Source of the DNA: Kineosporiaceae bacterium
GTDB taxonomy: Bacteria > Actinomycetota > Actinomycetes > Actinomycetales > Angustibacteraceae
Assembly (NCBI GenBank): GCA_027345905.1
Contig: DAIETC010000227.1
Span: forward strand, 1-20,552
Direction of reading: 5' to 3'
DNA: 20,552 nucleotides
The position numbers and the translations under genes are program-made. Shown here in pieces: positions 6,640-13,769 of this stretch. The notes below the pieces were generated by a model that saw only the letters and a program-made list of their open reading frames with translations, did no database searches and was not told the DNA's origin. Numbering within the stretch: the stretch's first letter is position 1; every line of letters starts with the position of its first letter.

Positions 6640-7556
6640 TCAGCCAGGACTCGCGGCACCTGGGCGGGTAGTTCGCGGGCCAGGAACCCCGATCCACCCA
6701 CAGCGGCGGCGAGTCGCTCACCGGCCCGCCCGTGCACGTACGCCGCCCACACTGCTGCCTGCGCTGGGGGGGCACCGCGAGCCAGCAGGCCGGCCACGAT
6801 CCCCGCCTTGACGTCGCCGGAGCCAGCGACGGCCAGTCCCTGCGTCCCGGTGTCGTCTCGCCACACTTGTCCGCCGGGCTCGGCGACGTACGACACCTCG
6901 CCTCCGTAGGCCACGGTGGCCTCGCGTCGTGTGGCCAACTCCAGCGCCGCCTTGGCACCGTCCGCGCGGACGTCGGGCTCCGGCCAGTCCAGCGTCAGCG
7001 CCAGCTCCGCGGGGTTCGGGGTCAACACCATCTCCCGCGCGGCCCGATGCCCACCGTGCAGCGAGGCGTCGTCGCCCACCCAGGCGAGGGCCAACGCGTC
7101 GAGCACGATGGGGCAGGACAGGCGGGGAACGAGTGACCCGGTGAGGGCCGCCGCCGCCTCGACGTCCATCAGCCCGGGCCCGATGAGCAGGGCCGAGCAG
7201 TCCTGTGCCATCTGCAGCAGCGGCTCGGCGCAACCAGGGTCGATCTCACCTGCCGAGGTCTGCCTGAGTCCGCGCACCAGCGTTTCTGGCAGGGCCACCG
7301 CGAGGCTGGTGGCGACCGAGGCTACGGTCGCGACCTGCACCTTGCCGGCACCCGTGCGAAGGGCCGCCTCGGCTGCCAGCGCGACGGCCCCCGGCGTCTG
7401 GGCGCTACCACCGACGATCAGCACGCGCCCACGGGTGTTCTTGTCGATCCCGGGTGCCGGCAGCGGCCACCCCCGAAGCAGCCCGCCGGTGACGGCCGCG
7501 GGCTCAGCGGCCACGGGAACCGCCGTGTGCAGCCTTGTCCAAGGACTCCGGCTCAT
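6627..7556 (-). CDS. nnrD: ADP/ATP-dependent NAD(P)H-hydrate dehydratase, stand-alone
   Basis: Up to 309 residues of the ribokinase-like NnrD fold, which repairs damaged NAD(P)HX back to NAD(P)H at the expense of a nucleotide. Motifs are GIDKNTRGRVLIVGGS (36-51), IGPGLM (125-130), LTPNPAE (178-184) and AGSGDVKAG (244-252) with catalytic Asp248. Compared with the usual GTGDxLAG the motif has Ser for Thr and Lys for Leu, but the Asp and glycines are kept. The N-terminal epimerase domain (NnrE) of the bifunctional form is absent. ATG 7556 overlaps the upstream phosphatase gene by 53 bases; GTG 7514 would reduce this to 11 bases and is a fair alternative. It probably forms a two-gene unit with the histidine phosphatase. 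Confidence 0.85.
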   Translation of the reverse strand: MSRSPWTRLHTAVPVAAEPAAVTGGLLRGWPLPAPGIDKNTRGRVLIVGGSAQTPGAVALAAEAALRTGAGKVQVATVASVATSLAVALPETLVRGLRQTSAGEIDPGCAEPLLQMAQDCSALLIGPGLMDVEAAAALTGSLVPRLSCPIVLDALALAWVGDDASLHGGHRAAREMVLTPNPAELALTLDWPEPDVRADGAKAALELATRREATVAYGGEVSYVAEPGGQVWRDDTGTQGLAVAGSGDVKAGIVAGLLARGAPPAQAAVWAAYVHGRAGERLAAAVGGSGFLARELPAQVPRVLAELAG

Positions 7557-8280
7557 GGGTGAGCGGGGCAGCCGACCGGTCGACCGCGGCGGTGTCGCCC
7601 GCCACGAGCAGGTGCAGCCGGCCCTGCGAGTCGCGCCCGTAGGTCGTCATCGAACAGTTCGCCAGCGGAGCCTTCGCGTCGTAGGCCAGCACCTGCTGCT
7701 CGCTGAGCCCCTCCAGTACCAGGCGGAACGCCATGATGACCGCCTGGTGGCTGAACACCCACACCCGCTCGGGGCCGGGAGCGCCAGACAGGTCAGCGAG
7801 CACACTGCGTACGCGCAACGCGACGTCGCACCAGCTCTCGCCCGAAGGGGGGCGATAGTAGAACTTGCCCATGCGCGCGCGCCGGGCGGCCTCCTGCGGG
7901 AACTCGGCGGTGATCCCGCTACCGGTCAGCCCGTCGAAGATGCCCAGGTCGCGCTCGCGCAGCCGTTCGTCATAGCGCGGCGCAGGTGCGCAGGGCACGC
8001 CGGCCAACGCGCGGGCAGCCGTGTCGGCGGCGCGGCGATACGGGGAGGCGAGGACGAGGGTGGGGCGGTCCTGCGCCTTCAGTTCCCGCAGGTGTTGGCC
8101 GACCGCGACGGCCTGGTGCTCCCCCGCTGGCGACAGGGGCACGTCCGCATCCCGCGTCGCCAGTTCCAGTCGCGGCGCCCTGCGTTCACGGGCACGCCGG
8201 TCGGCCAGGTTGCCCACACTCTCGCCGTGCCGCACAAGAACCAGCTCGGCGATGCCGCCGAGGCGCCCGGGCATGATCAC
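7504..8280 (-). CDS. Histidine phosphatase family protein (phosphoglycerate-mutase-like)
   Basis: A 258-residue histidine phosphatase. The nucleophile motif LVRHGES is at residues 15-21 (His18), RRAADTA carries the conserved Arg in the middle, PSGESWCDV the acid/base region, and VFSHQAV the second catalytic His. Substrate cannot be inferred; the family ranges over sugar phosphates, nucleotides and proteins. It starts at GTG 8280 or ATG 8274. The absence of a Shine-Dalgarno and the GGGTAG 9 bases before GTG 8280 favour 8280 as a leaderless start. Its 3' end overlaps nnrD. The acidic/basic tail beyond about residue 235 (AAPLTHEPESLDK) is not part of the fold. Confidence 0.85.
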   Translation of the reverse strand: MIMPGRLGGIAELVLVRHGESVGNLADRRARERRAPRLELATRDADVPLSPAGEHQAVAVGQHLRELKAQDRPTLVLASPYRRAADTAARALAGVPCAPAPRYDERLRERDLGIFDGLTGSGITAEFPQEAARRARMGKFYYRPPSGESWCDVALRVRSVLADLSGAPGPERVWVFSHQAVIMAFRLVLEGLSEQQVLAYDAKAPLANCSMTTYGRDSQGRLHLLVAGDTAAVDRSAAPLTHEPESLDKAAHGGSRGR

Positions 8281-8289
8281 GCGCCGTCA

Positions 8290-8314
8290 CTACCCCAGGC
8301 ACCGAAGCCCAAAC
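8290..8314 (-). promoter_or_regulatory. SigB/SigF-like promoter of the histidine phosphatase-nnrD unit
   Basis: On the minus strand GTTT (8314-8311), 15 bases and GGGTAG (8295-8290), followed after 9 bases by GTG 8280. It lies in the 38-base gap between the phosphatase and the 60-residue gene. GTTT plus GGGTA is the best match in the window to the SigF/SigB stress consensus. Confidence 0.45.
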
Positions 8315-8318
8315 GAGC

Positions 8319-8501
8319 TCATCCCAGGTAGTACGACGAGTCCGGGACCGTAGGCCCGCTCGGGCGCACCGCGCGCACGTCGATGACGACGTGAGCCTTG
8401 TCCGCGTCCGGTGGCACTTGGCCCTTCGCCTCGGACGCCGCGCGGGGGCGTTCGTGTCCTGGTGGCGCGGCTGCTGGTGCAGCCTGGATGGTCTGGGTCA
8501 T
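8319..8501 (-). CDS. Unrecognised 60-residue protein
   Basis: An Ala/Pro-rich 60-residue protein beginning MTQTIQAAPAAAPP and ending PTVPDSSYYLG. I recognise no family. It has no Cys, no transmembrane helix and no signal peptide. A strong AAGGAG lies 8 bases before ATG 8501, which supports real translation, and a GGGTAC box sits 45 bases upstream. It looks disordered in the first half, with a short beta-like stretch AHVVIDVRAV near residues 36-45 and a distinctive aromatic C-terminus. It is divergent from fdhA across 151 bases and lies 38 bases upstream of the histidine phosphatase on the same strand. Whether it belongs with formate metabolism or with the phosphatase is open. The confidence is for the reading frame, not for a function. 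Confidence 0.65.
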   Translation of the reverse strand: MTQTIQAAPAAAPPGHERPRAASEAKGQVPPDADKAHVVIDVRAVRPSGPTVPDSSYYLG

Positions 8502-8545
8502 TTCTCGGCTCCTTTGCCGCAGGTGCCCTCCCGGGCCTGGGGCAA

Positions 8546-8570
8546 GTACCCCATCGCGGCGAAATGATGC
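8546..8570 (-). promoter_or_regulatory. SigB/SigF-like promoter of the 60-residue gene
   Basis: On the minus strand GCAT (8570-8567), 15 bases and GGGTAC (8551-8546). The -10 is a full match to GGGTAC; the -35 matches only the GNNT form. It would give a leader of roughly 35-40 bases before ATG 8501, with the AAGGAG inside it. Confidence 0.35.
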
Positions 8571-8587
8571 GTCGCGCCTGCCTGGTG

Positions 8588-8616
8588 TTGCCGGGCCATG
8601 GCCCGGATGACAAACT
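8588..8616 (+). promoter_or_regulatory. Predicted fdhA promoter with a 16-bp palindrome in the spacer
   Basis: TTGCCG (8588-8593), 17 bases and CAAACT (8611-8616). The perfect palindrome CCGGGCCATGGCCCGG (8591-8606) overlaps the -35 and fills most of the spacer. A partial echo, CCGGGCCTGG, lies at 8531-8540. A repressor dimer bound there would block polymerase. The predicted start site is near 8623, about 30 bases before the ATG, with GAGGAG at 8642-8647 as ribosome site. Confidence 0.4.
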
Positions 8617-8652
8617 CGGGCGAGAACCGCAGCCGGCCTTCGAGGAGAGCGC

Positions 8653-11600
8653 ATGGGTGTGCGTAAGACGGCCTTGCAGTGGCCTGTTCTGCGCCAGATC
8701 ACCGGCCCCGACGTCCTGGGCCGTGGGGCCGCGACGAGGTCGGCGCACTCGGCGCAGCTCAGCCCCCGGACCGCGCACGCCGACAAGCTGGTCAAGAGCG
8801 TGTGTCCCTTCTGTGCCGTCGGGTGCGGTCAGAACGTGTACGTCAAGGACGGCGCCGTCACCCAGATCGAAGGGGATCCGGACAGCCCCGTGTCCAGAGG
8901 CCGACTGTGTCCCAAGGGGTCGGCCAGCAAAGAGCTGGTGACGGGCCCTTCGCGCCAGTACCGGGTCAAGTACCGGCGTCCGCATGGCACGCATTGGGAG
9001 GATCTCGAGCTCGACACGGCGATGGACATGATCGCCGACCGGGTGATCGCCAGCCGTAAGAAGTTCTGGGCCTGGGAACAGGACGGCAAGCGGGTACGTC
9101 GGACCTCGGGCCTGGCCAGCCTCGGCGGCGCCACGCTGGACAACGAAGAGAACTACCTGATGAAGAAGCTGTACACCGCTCTGGGCGCCGTGGAGGTCGA
9201 GAACCAGGCCCGCATTTGACACAGCTCTACCGTCCCCGGTCTGGGGACCACGTTCGGCCGTGGCGGCGCCACGAGCTTCCAGCAGGACCTGCAGATGTCC
9301 GACTGCATCGTCATCCAGGGCTCGAACATGGCCGAGTGCCACCCGGTCGGGTTCCAGTGGGTGATGGAGGCCAAGGCCCGCGGGGCCCGGGTGATCCACG
9401 TCGACCCGCGGTTCACCCGGACCAGTGCGATGGCCGACCTGCACGTCCCGTTGCGCGCGGGCACCGACATCGCCTTGCTGGGTGGTCTGATCAACTACGT
9501 CCTGACCCACGAGAAGGACTTTCGCGAGTACGTCGTCGCCTACACCAACGCCTCGGCGATCCTCGGCGAAGACTTCGTTGACACCGACGACCTGGGCGGC
9601 CTGTTCTCCGGTTTCGATGCGCAGGGCAGGCACTACGACCCGTCGACCTGGGCGTACGAGGACGCCCAGATGGTGCCCTCAGCGGGCGACCGCGAGCAGA
9701 CGCATGCCAGTGCCAAGCGGGCGCGCGACAGCGGTGCGCCGAGCGCGGCCGGCAGCCACGGCCCCACCCTTGAGGCCCAGCCGAACATCGACCTGACCCT
9801 GCAGCACCCCCGATGCGTCTACCAGGTGCTCAAACGACACTTCTCCCGGTACACGCCGCAGATGGTCGAGCAGGTGTGCGGTATCTCGCCGGAGCAGTTC
9901 GACCAGCTGGCGCGGGCGGTCACCGAGAACTCGGGCCGGGAGCGCACCACCGCGTTCTGCTACGCCGTGGGCTGGACGCACCACACCGTCGGTGTGCAGT
10001 ACATCCGCGCCGCCGCCATCCTGCAAAGTCTCTTGGGCAACATCGGTCGACCGGGCGGCGGGATCCTGGCGCTGCGCGGGCATGCCAGCATCCAGGGTTC
10101 GACCGACATCCCGACCCTGTTCAACCTGCTGCCTGGTTACATCCCGATGCCGCACGCCCACGAACACGAGGACCTCGACGCGTTCATCGAGCAGGACGCT
10201 CAGACCAAGGGTTTTTGGGGCAACATGAAGTCCTACACGGTCAGCCTGCTCAAGGCGTGGTGGGGGGACGCCGCCACGGCCGAGAACGACTACTGCTTCG
10301 ACTACCTGCCGCGGATCACGGGGGACCACAGCACGTTCAGCACCGTGAGCCGCCAGGTCGAGCAGGGGGGCGGCGGCTACTTCCTGGTCGGGCAGAACCC
10401 TGCGGTCGGCACGGCGAACGCCAAGATGCAGCGCCTCGGGCTGGCCAACCTGGACTGGCTGGTGGTGCGCGACTTCGTCATGATCGAGAGCGCGACCTTC
10501 TGGCAGGACGGCCCGGAGATCCAGACCGGTGAGCTGCGGACTGCGGACATCGGCACCGAGGTCTTCTTCCTGCCCGCCGCCGCCCATACCGAGAAGAACG
10601 GGAGCTTCACCAACACCCAGCGCATGCTGCAGTGGCACCACCAGGCCGTCGAGCCCGCGGGCGACGCTCGCAGCGAGCTCTGGTTCTACTACCACCTGGG
10701 GCGCCGGATCCGCGAGAAGCTGGCCGGTTCGACCCAGGAGATGGATCGCCCGGTGCTCGAGCTCACCTGGGACTACCCGGTCGAAGGCCCGCTGGCCGAA
10801 CCCAGTGCCGAAGCGGTGCTGGCCGAGATCAACGGGTACGACGCCAAGGGCGAGCCGCTGGCCTCGTACACGGCCCTGAAGGATGACGGTTCCACCACCT
10901 CGGGGTGCTGGATCTACTGCGGCGTCAACGAGGACGGGGTGAACCAGGCGGCCCGGCGCAAGCCGGGCAGTGAGCAGACCTGGGTGGCCCCGGAGTGGGG
11001 CTGGGCATGGCCGGCGAACCGGCGCACGCTGTACAACCGCGCGTCGGCCGATCCGGCGGGTCGGCCGTGGAGCGAACGCAAGAAGTACGTGTGGTGGGAC
11101 GAGGACGCCGGCCGCTGGACCGGGCACGACGTTCCCGACTTCGAGGTGACCAAGCGCCCGGACTACCGCCCGCCACCAGATGCCAAGGCGCAGGCGGCCA
11201 TCGCCGGCAATGAGCCGTTCATCATGCAGAACGACGGCAAGGCCTGGCTGTACGTGCCGACCGGACTGGCCGACGGCCCCCTGCCGACGCACTACGAGCC
11301 CCCCGAGTCGCCGTTCCGCAACGCCTTCTACCACCAGCAGGCGAACCCGACCCGGCAGATCTACCCGATGCCGGTCAACCGTTACCACCCCAGCGGCGAC
11401 GAACCGGGCGCCGAGGTGTTCCCCTTCGTCTTCACCACCTATCGGCTGACCGAGCACCACACCGCCGGCGGCATGAGCCGGTTCCTGCACTACCTGTCCG
11501 AGCTGCAACCGGAGTTCTTCTGCGAGGTCAGCCCCGAACTGGCGGCCGAGCGCGGGCTGGAGCACACCGGCTGGGCCACCATCGTCACGGCCCGCGCCGC

Positions 11601-11904
11601 CATCGAGGCGAGGGTCCTGGTGACCGAGCGGATGCGGCCCCTGCAGGTGCAGGGACGCACCCTGCATCAGATCGGCCTGCCCTACCACTGGGGGGCGAAC
11701 GGGCTGAGCACCGGGGACGCGGCCAACGAGCTGCTGAGCGCGGTCCTCGACGTGAACGTGCACATCCACGCCACCAAGTCCACCAGCTGCGACATCCTGC
11801 CCGGACGACGTCCGCGCGGGCCAGCGCTGCTCACCTTCGTCGAGGGTTACCGGCAGCGCGCCGGAATCACCGCCGAGACCGGGACGGAGTCCAAGACGCC
11901 ATGA
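8653..11904 (+). CDS. fdhA: Formate dehydrogenase alpha subunit, selenocysteine-containing (UGA 9217-9219 = Sec)
   Basis: A 1083-residue molybdenum/tungsten bis-MGD formate dehydrogenase that oxidises formate to CO2. The frame runs from ATG 8653 (GAGGAG 5 bases upstream) through a TGA at 9217-9219 to the TGA at 11902-11904. The TGA falls at residue 189 in NQARI-U-HSSTV, exactly where E. coli FdnG has Sec followed by His, and homology continues without a break (GTTFGRGGATS). The N-terminal 4Fe-4S cluster uses C51, C54, C58 and C86 (CPFCAVGCG...LCPKG). The C-terminal MGD-binding domain carries PYHWGANGLSTGDAAN. There is no twin-arginine signal, unlike E. coli FdnG, so the subunit should stay in the cytoplasm. 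A hydrophilic insertion of about 40 residues, rich in Ala, His and charged residues, follows residue 337. The stop overlaps fdhB by ATGA. An annotation pipeline would split this gene at the TGA. Confidence 0.96.
9217..9248 (+). promoter_or_regulatory. Bacterial SECIS-type element
   Basis: Directly after UGA (9217-9219), GUCCCC (9232-9237) and GGGGAC (9243-9248) form a 6-bp stem closing the loop GGUCU (9238-9242). The GGUCU loop begins 18 bases after UGA, the same loop sequence and offset as in the E. coli fdhF SECIS as I recall it. A U sits at 9233 in the 5' arm, one base off the E. coli bulged U. SelB encoded at 16367-18148 should bind here. Confidence 0.85.
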
Positions 11905-12776
11905 CGTCCTTCGCCAACCGCCTGTTCGGACCGCTAGACCCCGCGACCGAAGCGGGCTACCTGGACCCGCCAACCCGCAAGGGCTTCTTCACCGACACGA
12001 GCGTCTGCATCGGATGTAAGGCGTGCGAGGTGGCCTGCAAGGAGTGGAACGCCGTGCCGGAGGACGGGATCAGCCTGACCGGCATGTCGTATGACAACAG
12101 CGTCGGGCTGGGTGCCTCGACCTGGCGCCACGTTGCGTTCATCGAGCAGCCGAGCGGGGCCCGCGAGCACCCGGGGGAGGAGTCGGCGTCCTTTCGCTGG
12201 CTCATGGAGTCCGACGTCTGCAAGCACTGCACGCACGCCGCCTGCCTGGACGTGTGCCCCACCGGCGCCTTGATGCGCAGCGAGTTCGGCACCGTCGTGG
12301 TGCAGAACGACGTCTGCAACGGGTGCGGGTACTGCGTGCCGGCCTGCCCGTACGGGGTGATCGAGCGACGGGAGGGCCCCAAAGACGAGCCCGCGGTGGG
12401 GCTGGCCCAAAAGTGCACCCTGTGCTACGACCGGCTCAAGGGTGACCTCGAGCCCGCCTGCGCGAAGGCCTGCCCGACCCAGTCCATCCAGTTCGGCGAC
12501 CTGGACGAGCTGCGGGTGCGGGCCAAGGGACGGGTCGACCAGCTGGTCGAGGCCGGGGTCAGCGACGCGCAGCTGTACGGTCACGACCCGCGCGACGGGG
12601 TGGGGGGCGCCGGCGCCTTTTTCCTGCTGCTCGACCGCCCGGAGGTGTACGGGCTGCCACCGGACCCGGTCGTGACCACCAAGGCGCTGCCGCAGATGTG
12701 GCGGCAGGCCGCGCTGGCGGCGGCCACGCTGCTCGTCGGCTCCCTGGCCGCGTTCGTGGAACGGCGCAACCGGTGA
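11901..12776 (+). CDS. fdhB: Formate dehydrogenase beta subunit, four 4Fe-4S clusters
   Basis: A 291-residue electron-transfer subunit. All sixteen ligands for four 4Fe-4S clusters are present: C36-C39-C42-C46, C107-C110-C115-C119, C139-C142-C145-C149 and C172-C175-C187-C191. A single C-terminal hydrophobic helix (about residues 269-286, ending ERRNR) anchors it in the membrane, as in FdnH. It relays electrons from the FdhA active site to the membrane quinone-reducing subunit. The ATG overlaps the fdhA stop (ATGA), and its own stop overlaps the GTG of the next gene, so stoichiometric production by coupled translation is likely. With no Tat signal on FdhA, the Fe-S domain is expected on the cytoplasmic side. 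Confidence 0.95.
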   Translation: MTSFANRLFGPLDPATEAGYLDPPTRKGFFTDTSVCIGCKACEVACKEWNAVPEDGISLTGMSYDNSVGLGASTWRHVAFIEQPSGAREHPGEESASFRWLMESDVCKHCTHAACLDVCPTGALMRSEFGTVVVQNDVCNGCGYCVPACPYGVIERREGPKDEPAVGLAQKCTLCYDRLKGDLEPACAKACPTQSIQFGDLDELRVRAKGRVDQLVEAGVSDAQLYGHDPRDGVGGAGAFFLLLDRPEVYGLPPDPVVTTKALPQMWRQAALAAATLLVGSLAAFVERRNR

Positions 12777-13759
12777 GTCCGCGCGAGCAGCCGATGGTGC
12801 CCAAGGCGAGCTTCGGCTCCTATTACGGGCGCCCCGTCGTCAAGGCCTCGCCCTGGCAGGCGGACATCCCGGCGTACCTGTTCCTCGGGGGTCTGGCCGG
12901 GGGCTCCTCACTCCTGGCGGCGGGCGCAGACCTGACCGGCCGGCCCGGTCTGCGCCGTTCCTGCCGGGTCACCGCCCTGGGCGCGCTGGGCGTCAGCTTC
13001 GCCGCGCTGGTGCACGACCTGGGCCGGCCCGCCCGGTTCCACCACATGCTGCGCGTCGCGAAGTTCACGTCGCCGATGAGCGTCGGCACCTGGATCCTGA
13101 CCGCCTACGGGCCGCTGGCCGCGCTCGCCGCCCTCAGTGAGGCACGCGACCAGCTGCCCCGACCGCTGCGCACCGGCCTGGTGGGCCGGGCCCTTCCGGG
13201 GGCCGGCTCGGCGGCCGGCGTCCTGGCGGGTGTGCTGGCACCGGCGCTGGCGTCGTACACCGCGGTGCTGCTGGCCGACACCGCCACCCCCAGCTGGCAC
13301 GACGCCCGCCACCACCTGCCGTTCGTGTTCGTGGGCAGCGCAGCCGCAGCAGCCGGTGGTCTGGGCATGGTCAACGCGCCGCTGCGCGAGTCCGGCCCGG
13401 CCCAGCGGTTGGCTGTCGCGGGTTCCGTGCTCGACCTCGCCGCCTCCCACCACATGGAGTCCTCGATCGGGCTGTCCGCAGAGCCAATGCGGCAGGGCCG
13501 CGCGGGTGCCTATCGCCGGGCTGCGCAGGCCCTGACCGCCGCCGGGGCCCTGCTCGCTGCCTTCGGCGCACGGCGCAGCCGGGCGGCCGCGGTCCTGTCC
13601 GGTGCCGCGCTGGCGGCGGGCTCGGCCTGCACCCGGTTCGCCATCTTCCACGCCGGCCAGCAGTCGGCCACCGACCCCCGCTACACCGTGCAGCCGCAAC
13701 GCGAGCGCCTGGACGCCGGGCGGCCCGTGCGCTTCGAGGGCCCGGCCGAGCCCGCCTGA
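12773..13759 (+). CDS. nrfD: NrfD/PsrC-type membrane quinone-interacting subunit
   Basis: A 328-residue polytopic membrane protein with about eight hydrophobic helices and the N-terminal NrfD signature DIPAYLFLGGLAGGSS (31-46). Members of this family pass electrons to or from menaquinone and carry no heme, unlike the cytochrome b subunit FdnI of E. coli. It therefore replaces FdnI in this complex. GTG 12773 overlaps the fdhB stop as GTGA; ATG 12794 is an alternative that trims seven residues. The hydrophilic C-terminal tail (from about residue 298) follows the last helix. It ends 10 bases from the convergent selD gene; I see no terminator between them. Confidence 0.88.
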   Translation: MSPREQPMVPKASFGSYYGRPVVKASPWQADIPAYLFLGGLAGGSSLLAAGADLTGRPGLRRSCRVTALGALGVSFAALVHDLGRPARFHHMLRVAKFTSPMSVGTWILTAYGPLAALAALSEARDQLPRPLRTGLVGRALPGAGSAAGVLAGVLAPALASYTAVLLADTATPSWHDARHHLPFVFVGSAAAAAGGLGMVNAPLRESGPAQRLAVAGSVLDLAASHHMESSIGLSAEPMRQGRAGAYRRAAQALTAAGALLAAFGARRSRAAAVLSGAALAAGSACTRFAIFHAGQQSATDPRYTVQPQRERLDAGRPVRFEGPAEPA

Positions 13760-13769
13760 GCGCCAGACG

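Noticed and set aside
8653..8730. Twin-arginine signal on FdhA
   Set aside because: The N-terminus MGVRKTALQWPVLRQ has no RR pair and no hydrophobic core.
9295..11904. A separate formate dehydrogenase gene starting at ATG 9295
   Set aside because: It is the same frame as 8653-9216, and sequence homology runs unbroken across the TGA, with a SECIS hairpin and full Sec machinery nearby. It is one gene.
9679..11973. Long minus-strand open frame (about 764 codons) opposite fdhA
   Set aside because: Antisense to a certain gene in very GC-rich DNA. The translation is rich in Gly, Arg, Val and Gln with no recognisable motifs.
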